DNA from: a virus
Reading direction: 5' to 3' (one strand)
DNA length: 64,000 nucleotides
Virus record (IMG/VR): IMGVR_UViG_3300025789_001072
Coordinates: 1 to 64,000 of that record
How positions within the stretch are numbered: the first letter of the stretch is position 1; every line of letters begins with the position of its first letter. The notes beneath the pieces were generated by a model. It made no database searches. It saw nothing but the letters and a program-made list of their open reading frames with translations, and was not told where the DNA came from. The translations under genes were made by a program, and so were the position numbers. This document shows positions 8,977-19,075 of the stretch, piece by piece.

Positions 8977-9366
8977 TTAAGTTGGATTAAGACCAAATGT
9001 CAAATCTTCTTTTGGTGGCTCATCGCTACTCATAAGAATATCTTTTGGATCAACAAGACGAACAGTAGTGCTGTTACCTTCTTCATCGGTCATATCGAGA
9101 CCACGAGTCCAACGACCATGTGCTACGAGAATATATTCGCCTGGCACAACATCTTGTTGCGTTGGTCCAACTGCTACTACTTCTGCCCAACGAGGACGAA
9201 TGCCTTGACCTTTCTTATCATCATCAATAATGATAATGCCACCAAGTGTTTGACGTTCACCAAATGCCATATCCTTGACCAACACATTGTTTTTTGTCGG
9301 TGTAATGTTGCGATAGTCTTGGTAATAATGTAATACGCTACTACGTGAACCTAATGTGTTTATCAT
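8977..9366 (-). CDS. GroES/gp31-like co-chaperonin
   Basis: A 129-residue protein with the GroES fold signature: NVLVKDM at the first strand, a mobile-loop region GERQTLGGIIIIDDD, then RWAEVVAVGPTQQDVVPGEYIL. Like T4 gp31 it is longer than GroES. It would cap host GroEL, with the hydrophobic III segment of the loop as the GroEL contact, and help fold the major capsid protein. It overlaps the next upstream gene by 4 bases. Confidence 0.85.
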   Translation of the reverse strand: MINTLGSRSSVLHYYQDYRNITPTKNNVLVKDMAFGERQTLGGIIIIDDDKKGQGIRPRWAEVVAVGPTQQDVVPGEYILVAHGRWTRGLDMTDEEGNSTTVRLVDPKDILMSSDEPPKEDLTFGLNPT

Positions 9367-9779
9367 ATTCTGTTTCTCTGTGCTCTCATTTTTTCGGCAA
9401 GTTCCGTACTACGTTGTTGTGCATCCGCAATACCATTGTTGGTGCTTACGCCACTTTGTGGTTCAACGACAGTTGGTTCCGCATTTGCTGCTTCAATCTG
9501 ATCATAGCCATTTGAAATTGGTTCGGCAAAGATATCAGCCACTGCTGCGGCATTTGCTTCATCGGCATTATTAAAGATTTTACCGTCAGTCAATTGGCTT
9601 GATTTTTGACTATTATAAAATTCAGTCATGATTTCATCTCGTGTTTTTACAACTTGACCGCCTTGGCCCAATAAATCACCACGAGCGTTCATGCGACTAT
9701 TTCCAACAGCAACTGTATTTTCCTGTTGTATTTTAAGAGCATTGATATCAAGATATCGCCCATTTGATGTTCTGTGCAT
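9363..9779 (-). CDS. Conserved phage hypothetical protein
   Basis: A 138-residue low-complexity, Ala/Asn/Gln-rich protein that looks largely disordered. It contains VVKTRDEIMTEFYN, a stretch seen in a small conserved protein of T4-like marine phages. Function unknown; it is coupled to the GroES-like gene. Confidence 0.6.
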   Translation of the reverse strand: MHRTSNGRYLDINALKIQQENTVAVGNSRMNARGDLLGQGGQVVKTRDEIMTEFYNSQKSSQLTDGKIFNNADEANAAAVADIFAEPISNGYDQIEAANAEPTVVEPQSGVSTNNGIADAQQRSTELAEKMRAQRNRI

Positions 9780-9808
9780 AGTTGAGTCGTCCTCTGTATT
9801 ATATCTAT

Positions 9809-10324
9809 TTAACGCATAAATTCATTGAAGTCTAAATTATTTCGTAAACTATGTATGCGATGTACGCCAATTAAGTATAGCACAAAACTTGCTACACTTG
9901 AACCACGACCTACTCCCCATACTACATTATTTGTACGCATGGTGTCAACAAGATATTTTAGGTATTGTAGTAGCGGCAATAATCCACGGTCTGCATATTC
10001 CATAAGTTCACTGCCAGCACGTTGAAGTTCATTTTGGTCCGCACACTGGTCTAATACCCACTTGGCAATATCCATATCTTTGTATTCATCGGGCATAAAC
10101 CACTGTTGTTGGTTTATCTTATGATATTCTTGTATTGAACCATTTAGGGTTGCTAATTTTTGTAGTGGTTTATAATCCCAATACAAACTTTTAATGGCAG
10201 AATTATATTTTTCTGGATCAATAATAGCAACATCATCAACAGCGATTTGCGGATTCGTATATAATAAATCTGCTAACTCGCTGTCGCTGATTATACTGCG
10301 ATTATATTCGTCAGTTTTTATCAC
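9809..10324 (-). CDS. Short DNA polymerase III alpha-like protein
   Basis: The 171-residue product from a GTG at 10324, which has AGAGG 8 bases upstream; the open frame extends to a poorer TTG. The C-terminal part, WGVGRGSSVASFVLYLIGV then NLDFNEFMR, closely resembles the GRGSAAGS...LLFERFL region of bacterial DnaE (the start of its palm). The catalytic aspartates lie beyond this region in DnaE and are missing, so it cannot be a polymerase by itself. Similar stand-alone fragments occur in cyanophages; the role is unknown. Confidence 0.7.
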   Translation of the reverse strand: MIKTDEYNRSIISDSELADLLYTNPQIAVDDVAIIDPEKYNSAIKSLYWDYKPLQKLATLNGSIQEYHKINQQQWFMPDEYKDMDIAKWVLDQCADQNELQRAGSELMEYADRGLLPLLQYLKYLVDTMRTNNVVWGVGRGSSVASFVLYLIGVHRIHSLRNNLDFNEFMR

Positions 10325-10967
10325 CTTTAATAACCTCTGGCTTCCACCCTTTTTTAAGTGGAACAATGTTGTTTTCTGATTTCTTCTTGGTTATTATAGC
10401 AGGTGGTTGATCCCATTGCAATATTGTTGGCCATTCATTTTCATCAGTTTCAACTATAAATTCTTTATTCTTTTTAGTTGGAACGTCCCACGTAGTAGGA
10501 GTTGGTCTAAACCACCATGCTGGTTTTTCCCAACTTTTCATTGCCAAGTCATCCATAACTTCTTCACTAGTAACAATATCTTCGTCAATGTTTAACGCAA
10601 TATCATCACTTTTATCACTGCTAACGGAAATGTATTCAAGTGTCGTTCGACCCTGAGTAATACTTAAAATTTTATACCAAGTAACCACCCCAATAATAAA
10701 ATTATTAGGTTGATATGGCAAGGTTATGATACGAGATTTAAATTTTTTATGTAGCGTTGGTAGTAGCGGATTTTCAACATGTACAAAGATTGCATCTTGA
10801 TATAAATCTTTTATTAAACTGCGCATTCTACCAAAGGAAGTATGCGGGTCTTCATCGTTAATTGATTCATCATTAAACCCAATGCTAATAGTATAATCAC
10901 ATGGTTCAAGAAAATCTTTGAAACAATTGATAGCAGTAAAATTTACATTCCAACTTACATCACTCAT
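10311..10967 (-). CDS. Hypothetical protein, Trp-rich C-terminus
   Basis: A 218-residue acidic protein. The C-terminal third carries a run of Trp/Pro motifs (KPAWWFRPTPTTWDVP), perhaps a short peptide-binding or docking segment. It overlaps its upstream neighbour by ATGA and the Pol III alpha-like gene by 14 bases. No family recognised. Confidence 0.6.
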   Translation of the reverse strand: MSDVSWNVNFTAINCFKDFLEPCDYTISIGFNDESINDEDPHTSFGRMRSLIKDLYQDAIFVHVENPLLPTLHKKFKSRIITLPYQPNNFIIGVVTWYKILSITQGRTTLEYISVSSDKSDDIALNIDEDIVTSEEVMDDLAMKSWEKPAWWFRPTPTTWDVPTKKNKEFIVETDENEWPTILQWDQPPAIITKKKSENNIVPLKKGWKPEVIKGDKN

Positions 10968-11197
10968 CCTATATCCAAACTATCCTTGAAAATTGGGTTT
11001 TCTTTTGCAGCATTTGCTTCTGCACGATAACGAGCATTAATTTCTTCTTGGTAAGTATCAGCAACCATCCGTAACTGATTTACCATAGCAGGGTTGCCCA
11101 TTTTACCAGCAAAACTTATCTTTTTATAAGTTTCATTGATAGTTTTAAGCAACTCGTCCAATGTTTTATCAGTTAAATTGCTCAACAATGGATGCAT
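10964..11197 (-). CDS. Small helical hypothetical protein
   Basis: A 77-residue mostly helical protein (LLKTINETYKKISFAGKMG...). It is coupled on both sides by short overlaps in the MazG operon. Function unknown. Confidence 0.6.
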   Translation of the reverse strand: MHPLLSNLTDKTLDELLKTINETYKKISFAGKMGNPAMVNQLRMVADTYQEEINARYRAEANAAKENPIFKDSLDIG

Positions 11198-11613
11198 TAT
11201 AGATCACCTTTTTTACGATTTTCACTGTGCCACGCATCAAACGTGCCGCCTGGATAACGTGATTCTAATTTCTTAACATTCTCGTTAATTACATCAGTTG
11301 GATCAAGTCCAAGTGCAGTGCAGGCATTCATCCAATACCACATGATGTCGCCAAGTTCACGCTTCATATGAAATACGTTTTCTTCATTGAGCGGTTTGCC
11401 TTGGAAGAACATCTTCTTGATGATTTCATTAAATTCACCACTTTCAGCACTCAAGCCCATACCAGCAGTAAGCAACAATGCTGGATTAATCTTGGTACGA
11501 TCTTCCTGATACTGGCTTAGTTGGTCAAATCGTTCGGTAAAAGCATATTCATACTTGCTTGGTTCGCTCGTAACTGCGATCACGAACTCTTGATACAATT
11601 TAAGGTCTGTCAT
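11197..11613 (-). CDS. mazG: MazG-like nucleotide pyrophosphohydrolase
   Basis: A 138-residue all-alpha NTP pyrophosphatase. The metal-binding motifs are visible: ESGEFNEIIKK and, about 45 residues on, ELGDIMWYW. Phage MazG homologues hydrolyse (d)NTPs and have been proposed to act on host alarmones or nucleotide pools. First gene of a minus-strand operon with its own promoter and an AGGAGT Shine-Dalgarno. Confidence 0.88.
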   Translation of the reverse strand: MTDLKLYQEFVIAVTSEPSKYEYAFTERFDQLSQYQEDRTKINPALLLTAGMGLSAESGEFNEIIKKMFFQGKPLNEENVFHMKRELGDIMWYWMNACTALGLDPTDVINENVKKLESRYPGGTFDAWHSENRKKGDL

Positions 11614-11629
11614 AATTTACTCCTAAACT

Positions 11630-11658
11630 AATATAACGTTAGGTAGAGAATTAGTCAA
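11630..11658 (-). promoter_or_regulatory. Sigma70-like promoter for mazG operon
   Basis: TTGACT, 17-base spacer, TATATT on the minus strand, followed by a short leader with AGGAG before the ATG. Confidence 0.65.
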
Positions 11659-11660
11659 TA

Positions 11661-12566
11661 TTAAATTTGTGTTTTAAACCACTTTTCAACGCCAGGATTA
11701 CGTGGATAACCAACGTAAGTATAACCCAAGTGAGTGCCAGCAGTTAGCGTAGTCGTATTGCCGTTAATTGTATTGGCATGTAGCAAGAATAGATTTGATA
11801 CGTTTACGTTTGCAGAAATCTGAACAACCTGACCATCAACTGGATATGGAGGGAACGTTACGCTAACATTTGAAAGAGCGCCAGCAGCACCATTATCAAG
11901 AATAAGTTTTGTAACCATTGTAGTAGCAGTTGGGCTTGCAGCAGTACCATTGGCAATGTTTGCATAAGTGTAGTCAACATTGTTACGAGCACGTGATAGT
12001 GGAATAACGGTAATAGTTGCACCAGCATCATCGCTAATGAACTCATACCAATATGTACCAGCGCCACTCTGAGAATAGCCAATGCTTTTTGTATTGGCAT
12101 TATAATCTTGTAGATACGGTAGACCATATGTAACCGCTGCTGGCAGCGTGATGCGATGTGCGCTATTAGTAACTACTAGTTTCAAACGAATACGACCAAC
12201 TGTGCCAGCAACTGGGAAGTTAGTGAAAGCAATTGCGATTGACGCATTTGTTTGAACACGTTGATAATGACCTTGTGTATGGTCTAGTGTAACAGTAGTA
12301 CTAATAACACCATTATCATATTCTGTTTCACGGAAATCTTGAATAAGAGCACTGCTGATTAGTGTGCCAGCCATGTTATTAGATAGGGTTGTGCCAGTAA
12401 GTGCACTCTTTACAATTGCCTTGCTTTGAAGGTCATTGAGTTCACTCTGTGCGTAAGCAAAGTTGTTTTTAATATTTGTGAAGTTATCACGAAACCCTTG
12501 ACTATCGTTGTCAACACCTGCGACAGGGTATGCACCATTAATGTTAAGTGGATTAATATTACTCAT
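11661..12566 (-). CDS. Virion fibre-like structural protein
   Basis: A 301-residue beta-rich protein. The N-terminus (MSNINPLNINGAYPVAG, then SQGFRDNFTNIKNNF) resembles the N-termini of phage fibre proteins, including GDPLRTSFTKINNNFSRLF in the 747-residue protein two genes away; this RxxFxxIxNNF segment may be a shared attachment module. The rest is Thr/Asn/Gly-rich. A CTAAATA late element lies about 20 bases upstream of its Shine-Dalgarno (GGAAAT). Confidence 0.7.
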   Translation of the reverse strand: MSNINPLNINGAYPVAGVDNDSQGFRDNFTNIKNNFAYAQSELNDLQSKAIVKSALTGTTLSNNMAGTLISSALIQDFRETEYDNGVISTTVTLDHTQGHYQRVQTNASIAIAFTNFPVAGTVGRIRLKLVVTNSAHRITLPAAVTYGLPYLQDYNANTKSIGYSQSGAGTYWYEFISDDAGATITVIPLSRARNNVDYTYANIANGTAASPTATTMVTKLILDNGAAGALSNVSVTFPPYPVDGQVVQISANVNVSNLFLLHANTINGNTTTLTAGTHLGYTYVGYPRNPGVEKWFKTQI

Positions 12567-12604
12567 TTGCTAATTTCCATGTTATTATTATTTAGTACTG
12601 GTAT

Positions 12605-15600
12605 TTATTGTAAAATTGTAGTGCGAGGGAATTTTAAGTAACTGTCACTTGTATATGGAGTGACATACTGATCTTCGTTATTAATAAACACAGTTGTTTT
12701 ATTGTCAAAGGTAGTAGGAACCTTTAACTGAGTAGTATTTGTATTTACATATTCATATTCTGGAACAGTTTGCGCACCTACACCAATATGTGCGGCAGTA
12801 TACTGATAAGTCTTGCTGCTCTTTGCACCAAATCTTATAGCAACTACTTGGTTAATTTTAATCTCTTGCACAAATGTCAGTGTAATTTGATTATTAGCAA
12901 CTGTTGATAGCCATACACCGCTACGTTGGTTGACTGCACTGCTGCCACTTTGAACCTCAGCATAGCCAGGCACAACAGTATTGTTTAAGTTCCAACCATT
13001 ATTGGTAAGTGTAGGATAGTCACCAACATAATTTTCTTGTGTAGTAAAGATAATATACTTGTTATTATAATCACCTACTGAGCCATCATAGCCCCCAAGT
13101 GCTGCCATTTGTGCAAGAGTGGCACCATTAACATGATCAAATGGTATATCAAGACCAAAATCTACAGTTGTAGTAATTGGTAAACTTTGAATATATCCAC
13201 TATCAAAACTAGTATAATGCTTGGCAACATAACTGCGTGTTGTAATATTATAATTTGTATCAAGATTATTATCAAGGATATAACGGTCACTTACAAACGG
13301 CACATTTTTAATATCACTAGGAACACCATTTACAAGTTTGTATAGAACCTTGGCACCTGTGCCTGGTTTTAAATATGCAAGTACTGCTGCAGTTTGGAAG
13401 CCGAGAGTCTTGCCATTTGTTTGTATAGAGGTTTCCCACTGCGGCAGCGTATTAGTATTAGTAGTTCCAAGTGCAACAATAATATCATTAATCATTAAGT
13501 CAATATCATTTGGATACAGCGTAACGCCGTTTTTGCTTACAAAACTACTTGCAGGTATGCTTTTTAAAACTTGTCCATCAACTGTTTTATATGTTTTAGT
13601 ATCTTCAATAAGATCAACATACACTACATCATAGATTGCATTGCCATTCGTATCGGTCGCAGTGGCATAGTGATAATCACCAAAATAAAATTTCTTATTA
13701 AAATGGCGACGTTGCATTGCTGAAATATAACTGCTGCTTTCGCTTGCAGTTAAACCATAACCAACGAGTATCTTAATATCACTTTGAACACCCCACCATG
13801 GATCATTAGGACGATAGATATCATCTAACGCAAAGTAATTTGTATTTCCTAAAATATTGTTTAACAGTGAACGCTTTACAATATTTGGGCTGCAATTTAA
13901 GTATAGATTGTCATATGGCGCATATGTTACCACATTGGTTGCTAGTGTGAAAGTTCTAGTACCGCTTACTGTACCACTATAATCTTGCGCAATTACAGTA
14001 AAAGTATGTGACTTGTCAACTGTAGTAGGTGATGTATAAATTCCTAATCCTACGTTGGTAACATCAAATGTTGTTAAACCTTTGTCAAGCGCAAAACTTT
14101 GGAAACTTACACGACCACTTATATCACCATTGTTAAGTAAGGTTAAACCTTGTGGTAATTTACTGCCACTTACAAGATAATAATATAGTTGTCTACCACT
14201 TGGCGCAGTGGCATTAACATTCAACTTGCTTACACTGCCAGTATCAATCAATCCTAAGTTTGTTGGTGTATTCCATGCAACACTTAAATCAAGCGCACTT
14301 AGCACACGTATATTAAAGACAGTGGTTGGACTGCTTATTGTATTATCAAACGCATTTACCACTTGTATACCAAAACTATAATCAGTAAATGGAACAGCAG
14401 TTTCTGGTATAAGTCCTGTTAGCCAACCTGTTTGTGTGTCTAACGATAAACCTGGTGGCAGAGCAAATAAACTTTGATCCCATGGCGCAGCATCCCACCC
14501 CAATTGTGGGTCTTGGGTAGGCGGTGATACTGAACTAGAATCCCAACCTGTGCCTGCAGTGCCAGTCACACTGAAGTTTACTGGTACATTATCATAATCA
14601 ACCGCAGTAAATTTAAATGCAAAATAATTGCCACTTGTATAAACAGCATGATCACCAAGTGTTGTTGTAGTTAATATTGGTGGTCTGTTAATACTACTGT
14701 CAGCAGTAATAACATTATCATCATCTTTTAATGCGGCATTATCTGCACGAATGTCATCATGTGCATAAACTACTATCTTGTAATTTTTTACGTCACTGCT
14801 TTTACTATCGCTTGCACGAACAGTGAAGGTGTAAACATAATTACTGCTGATAGTACTAAATTCCCATGGATTATTTCCCCAAGGACTATTATTCCAACCA
14901 GTAATTTGACCTTGATTGCTGCTAGTGTTAGGTATTAAGATACCACTTATGACACCATCACTACTTAAAGCAAGACCTGGCGGAAGTGAACCATCTAATA
15001 TGCTAAAAATAATGGTGTCATTATTAAGATCAACTGCACTTAACGGTATTGATACTGATGTACCATCTAAGAACTCACCGAGTGCAGTATAATTGCTGGT
15101 TAATATTTGTGGAGCATAATTGCCTGTAACAGTTAATATAAAGTTTCTATCAGTGACCTTGCCACTGCTACTAATAGCACGAACAGTAAATGTGCTTGTG
15201 CGATCTTGTGTAACTGCTTCTGGCACACCATCAATGCTATAGGTATCTTTTGGATTACCTGTTACTTGACCGCTGCTATCAAGTTGCATACCTGCTGGCA
15301 AGCGTCCACTTATCAACTTATAATTAACATCTCTGCCATCGGGATTACCAGTTGGATCAACTGCTTGTAAACCTAATTCAAAGAACTGCAAGGCTTGAAT
15401 CTTGCCTAAGTCACCGCCTGGCGTAACCCATTGTGGATAAGCAGTTGCGGTGCCTGGTGCGGCTTCTTGTGTTGCAATATCAACGTCACCATAATAAGTT
15501 GTACCAATGACATATGGAAATGCAACATTGCCACTGTTATCAATCGTAGTAAAGTATGCATATGTGCCATTAGGAAAATCAGGAGTAACACAATATCGCC

Positions 15601-16414
15601 CATTATGTGTATCTAAATCACCAGCGTTTGTAAACTGGTAATCTTCCATGAATATACCTAGCGGATAGATTGTTAGATTACTGGCAGTAGTTCCTACACG
15701 ATAACTGCTTGGTTTTAGTGTATAACCACTCGCCATGCGACGAGTTCCACTTGTAGCACTTAGGGAATTACTATATCCATATGGACCATATATTGGATAG
15801 CCGTCGATACTAAAACCAAGTATTTTACTGTGTCCATCATCAAAAGTAAGACCACCATTTAAGTATGGTATTACATCCGTTTCTGCTAGCCCATGAACAG
15901 TGCTACTAAATGGCTTACCGCCTAGACCAGTAGTCCACGCATCGGCAAAACCATAACTTTTATAATTATATTCGCCAACACTATTTGCTACGCCATTGGC
16001 CAAATCTTCATTATATGTGTAATTAAATTGTGCTTCTGGAGTTGGTGCAGCAACAAAATGGAATCCTGCTGGTCTAGAAAACCCAAGTGGTGCAGAATTA
16101 AGCGCACTTGAATTAAGAATTGCTACGCCATTTAACCAATAACCTATATTTTCAGTACCGACAGTAGTAGGACTTGCACTTGCCGTATTGGTTCCGCCAC
16201 GATAAACCCAACTCAGATTATAATATTGAGCAAGAGAAACGGTTGTAGAAAGATTATTTCCATATCCATGATATGGCAATCCGACTGCAGTTAAGCCAAT
16301 AAGTGTTACATAACTGCCATGACGATAAACATTAGGCGTAAATGTCCATGCATTGCTGACATTGATCAGACGACCAAGTTGCACATTTGTTGCGAACCCA
16401 TTATAATTTGACAT
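12605..16414 (-). CDS. Large YHYH- and Ig-repeat virion adhesin
   Basis: A 1269-residue protein with a YHYH-type domain near residues 150-330 (GHSKILGFSIDGYPIYGPYGY region) and several cadherin/He_PIG-like repeats carrying LPPGL-L....G-I-G cores (for example near 370-395, 465-490, 640-670). Such proteins are large tail-associated adhesins in marine phages. The extra Ig-like copies suggest a long filament that contacts the host surface. A late-type CTAAATA lies upstream. There is no signal peptide, consistent with a virion protein. Confidence 0.8.
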   Translation of the reverse strand: MSNYNGFATNVQLGRLINVSNAWTFTPNVYRHGSYVTLIGLTAVGLPYHGYGNNLSTTVSLAQYYNLSWVYRGGTNTASASPTTVGTENIGYWLNGVAILNSSALNSAPLGFSRPAGFHFVAAPTPEAQFNYTYNEDLANGVANSVGEYNYKSYGFADAWTTGLGGKPFSSTVHGLAETDVIPYLNGGLTFDDGHSKILGFSIDGYPIYGPYGYSNSLSATSGTRRMASGYTLKPSSYRVGTTASNLTIYPLGIFMEDYQFTNAGDLDTHNGRYCVTPDFPNGTYAYFTTIDNSGNVAFPYVIGTTYYGDVDIATQEAAPGTATAYPQWVTPGGDLGKIQALQFFELGLQAVDPTGNPDGRDVNYKLISGRLPAGMQLDSSGQVTGNPKDTYSIDGVPEAVTQDRTSTFTVRAISSSGKVTDRNFILTVTGNYAPQILTSNYTALGEFLDGTSVSIPLSAVDLNNDTIIFSILDGSLPPGLALSSDGVISGILIPNTSSNQGQITGWNNSPWGNNPWEFSTISSNYVYTFTVRASDSKSSDVKNYKIVVYAHDDIRADNAALKDDDNVITADSSINRPPILTTTTLGDHAVYTSGNYFAFKFTAVDYDNVPVNFSVTGTAGTGWDSSSVSPPTQDPQLGWDAAPWDQSLFALPPGLSLDTQTGWLTGLIPETAVPFTDYSFGIQVVNAFDNTISSPTTVFNIRVLSALDLSVAWNTPTNLGLIDTGSVSKLNVNATAPSGRQLYYYLVSGSKLPQGLTLLNNGDISGRVSFQSFALDKGLTTFDVTNVGLGIYTSPTTVDKSHTFTVIAQDYSGTVSGTRTFTLATNVVTYAPYDNLYLNCSPNIVKRSLLNNILGNTNYFALDDIYRPNDPWWGVQSDIKILVGYGLTASESSSYISAMQRRHFNKKFYFGDYHYATATDTNGNAIYDVVYVDLIEDTKTYKTVDGQVLKSIPASSFVSKNGVTLYPNDIDLMINDIIVALGTTNTNTLPQWETSIQTNGKTLGFQTAAVLAYLKPGTGAKVLYKLVNGVPSDIKNVPFVSDRYILDNNLDTNYNITTRSYVAKHYTSFDSGYIQSLPITTTVDFGLDIPFDHVNGATLAQMAALGGYDGSVGDYNNKYIIFTTQENYVGDYPTLTNNGWNLNNTVVPGYAEVQSGSSAVNQRSGVWLSTVANNQITLTFVQEIKINQVVAIRFGAKSSKTYQYTAAHIGVGAQTVPEYEYVNTNTTQLKVPTTFDNKTTVFINNEDQYVTPYTSDSYLKFPRTTILQ

Positions 16415-16448
16415 ACTGCGGACAACCTCTACACTAATATTTAGTGGA

Positions 16449-18689
16449 TTATCCTACTCGTATCCAACGTGGTCCACCAGGCAATTGTTGTGGAATAGGA
16501 TTTCCATTGTAAGGAGCATATTTTACATAATGCCAACTATATGGAGTTGTCGGACTAATGCTTGTAACATTTCCACTTACACTGCTATCATTTGCAATAA
16601 TATACAGCGTAGACACTGTAATATTACTGCTAATAGTAATCTTTGTACCGTCACTTATGTTTGCATTTGCGGGCAGATAAACATTTGCAATAGAAACTGT
16701 AGCACCAGCAGTATTGTCAAGTATTAAAGTAGATACATTGCCATAAAGTGTAACGCTATTTGTATTATTGTTTGCTAGATTAGCAAATGTATAGCCATTG
16801 ATGGCAATATATCCCAACACATAACTGGCGCTGCTTACACCATTTGCTGCAATGTTTGCATTTTTATAGTATGTTGGCAGATAATTTGCTACACTAGCAT
16901 TACTATAAAGACCAGTAAGATATTGTGAACTACCAACGAAGTATGTAGCATTAACATTGCCAGTTGTGTTAACATTGCCAGCATTAATATTGCCACTATA
17001 AGTTGGAAGATAAGCAGCAGCCTGAATATTACTGTATAAACCAGTTAGCAGACTTCCATTACCAATAAAGTAAGTTCCGCCTACGTTACCAGTCGCTACA
17101 AGATTGCCTGCAGCAACATTGGCAGTATTTGTAGGTAGATAAGTTGGAAGATATGCCGCAACCTGAGTATTGCTATACATGCCGCTTAAGGTGCTTCCAT
17201 TGCCATAGAAGAATATGCTGGTGACATTACCAACACTGGTAATATTAGCAACAGTAACATTACTGTTGAACTTAGCGGTGCCAGTAACCTGTAGTTTATT
17301 TGTAGCATCATCGCTGCCACCAATCACCCAACGACTGCTGGTGATACGACCTGCTTCATTAGAGGATAATGTACCATCGGTATGGAATACAATTGCTTTG
17401 TTAAGGGATGCAGTTCCGATAGCAATGTTACCATTTGCAACATATAGGTAAGCATCATTTGGGTACGTGATAGTAAAATTACTATTGCTATAATTGTTAG
17501 CATTGATACCAAGATCAACATAGTATGCACTATCATTGCCATTGTTTGCAGTTGCCACAATATCAGCACTTGTGCTACTACCATTACCAATGTTTTGAAT
17601 GTTGATTTGTGTATAGTTTGTGCTGTTATCTACAAAACTTGCAGTCAAATAAGTTGTAGGAACAGTTCCTAGCGGTCCAACAATAAGATCAGTAGTTGCT
17701 AATAGGTTTACTGCAGTAACATTACCACTGAATGTTCCATAATTAGCAGCAGTATTGCCACTTGTTACAATGTTACCGCTGCTGTAAATGTTACCAGCAA
17801 TACCAATACCACCTTGGACAATGACGGCACCTGTTTGTGTGCTACTTGCTTGCGTAGTGTCATTAACCCAAATTTGCGTTGCAGCGGCAATAGCAAGGTC
17901 ACCAGTTCCATCAGCATTAATGTTGATATTGGCATTTGTACCCGCTGGCGAGATAATATTACCTGTTGCGCTTAACACAAGATTTGCACCTGCACGAAGC
18001 GCAAGGTTACCACTTACGTTAACATTACTTGCTAACACATTTCCATTATAAGTTGTAAGATATGCCGCAGCATTTGTATTGCCATAACTTGATGGACCAA
18101 CTGCTAAGCCACTCAAGTAATAGCCATTACCTGTTACGAATCCACTTGTGCTTAAGTTACCAGTGGCATAGATATTAGCATTTGTATTAATTGTAGCAAC
18201 GTTCATAATACCAACGTTGATATAGTTTAGGTTACCAATAGCAGTTACGTTTGGTAATTGTGTGCCACTGAAATTCTGTGCATTTGTTGCAGTGCCAGCG
18301 GTTGTGGCATAGGTTGCTGTTGTAGATAGCAGAGACTGTGTTGCATAGCCACTTAAGTTACCAACAAATCCATATTGACTTGCGGTCACTGTACCAGTAA
18401 ATACTGCCGTGTTTGCTTGGAAATTTGTAATATTGGCAGTAGTGCCATAAAGAATGTTAGTGGCACCGATTACTACACTGCCCACGCCCTGTGGTTGAAG
18501 GATTAGGTTACCGTTAGTGGTACCTTGTACACCTGTTGTGATAGTATTGCCACTAAACGCAAGATCGGTACTAACAACACTTTGAAAAAGTCTTGAGAAA
18601 TTATTATTAATTTTTGTAAACGATGTTCTTAGTGGGTCACCTGTGCCATCATTCGGACCAGCACCAATATTAATAACCTCTTGTACCAT
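16449..18689 (-). CDS. Repetitive tail-fibre-like protein
   Basis: A 746-residue Gly/Asn/Thr-rich fibre. The ATG at 18689 is chosen because GCAGGAG lies 8 bases upstream. The N-terminus VINIGAGPNDGTGDPLRTSF is a common phage fibre head. The C-terminal third has tandem units of about 45 residues containing YF.GNGS.L.GLYSN..AAYLPTY, at least three copies. Its Shine-Dalgarno is the 3' arm of an inverted repeat that contains the late promoter. Confidence 0.8.
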   Translation of the reverse strand: MVQEVINIGAGPNDGTGDPLRTSFTKINNNFSRLFQSVVSTDLAFSGNTITTGVQGTTNGNLILQPQGVGSVVIGATNILYGTTANITNFQANTAVFTGTVTASQYGFVGNLSGYATQSLLSTTATYATTAGTATNAQNFSGTQLPNVTAIGNLNYINVGIMNVATINTNANIYATGNLSTSGFVTGNGYYLSGLAVGPSSYGNTNAAAYLTTYNGNVLASNVNVSGNLALRAGANLVLSATGNIISPAGTNANININADGTGDLAIAAATQIWVNDTTQASSTQTGAVIVQGGIGIAGNIYSSGNIVTSGNTAANYGTFSGNVTAVNLLATTDLIVGPLGTVPTTYLTASFVDNSTNYTQINIQNIGNGSSTSADIVATANNGNDSAYYVDLGINANNYSNSNFTITYPNDAYLYVANGNIAIGTASLNKAIVFHTDGTLSSNEAGRITSSRWVIGGSDDATNKLQVTGTAKFNSNVTVANITSVGNVTSIFFYGNGSTLSGMYSNTQVAAYLPTYLPTNTANVAAGNLVATGNVGGTYFIGNGSLLTGLYSNIQAAAYLPTYSGNINAGNVNTTGNVNATYFVGSSQYLTGLYSNASVANYLPTYYKNANIAANGVSSASYVLGYIAINGYTFANLANNNTNSVTLYGNVSTLILDNTAGATVSIANVYLPANANISDGTKITISSNITVSTLYIIANDSSVSGNVTSISPTTPYSWHYVKYAPYNGNPIPQQLPGGPRWIRVG

Positions 18690-18696
18690 AAAAAAA

Positions 18697-18722
18697 CTCC
18701 TGCACAATATTTAGCGCAGGAG
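18697..18722 (-). promoter_or_regulatory. Late promoter inside an RBS-sequestering hairpin
   Basis: Minus strand: arms CTCCTGC and GCAGGAG (7 perfect pairs plus a C-G and a G-T inside) around GCTAAATATTGT. The 3' arm is the Shine-Dalgarno of the fibre gene; the loop holds the CTAAATA late element. Transcripts that read through would hide the RBS, while late transcripts starting after TAAATA would lack the 5' arm. Confidence 0.7.
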
Positions 18723-18727
18723 ATTTC

Positions 18728-19075
18728 TTATACACTAATACTTGTTCCGCATCCGCATGAACTCTTAGCCATTGGATTAGTTACAACCAGTTGACTGCTT
18801 ACAAAATCGCTTTTATAATCAATTTCACTGCCTAGCAGATACATTAATCCGCTACCGTCTACGATAAGTGACTTACCTTCACCTAGAGAGATCATTTCAT
18901 CAATTTGTGGTGAACCATTTTGAGCATAAAGTTCATCATCGGCAGGTTCCCAGAAATATTCAAATCCTGCACAGCCACCACCTTTGAGACCAAATACAAG
19001 ATATGGCTTGTCAATATTAATAAGTGTACGACGAATATGAGTTCTTGCTGCTTCTGTGATAGTTACTGCTTGCAT
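18728..19075 (-). CDS. A-type Fe-S cluster carrier (IscA/ErpA/HesB)
   Basis: A 115-residue HesB-family protein. The three conserved cysteines are present: C in GGGCAGFEY and the C-terminal SSCGCGTS pair. These bind an Fe-S cluster or iron for delivery to apoproteins. It starts with VTITEAARTHIRRTL, typical of the family. Phage-encoded A-type carriers occur in cyanophages. It sits 9 bases downstream of the IF-1 gene. Confidence 0.92.
   Translation of the reverse strand: MQAVTITEAARTHIRRTLINIDKPYLVFGLKGGGCAGFEYFWEPADDELYAQNGSPQIDEMISLGEGKSLIVDGSGLMYLLGSEIDYKSDFVSSQLVVTNPMAKSSCGCGTSISV

Noticed and set aside
9809-10324. A functional DNA polymerase III alpha subunit
   Set aside because: Only the segment before the catalytic palm is present; no polymerase aspartates.
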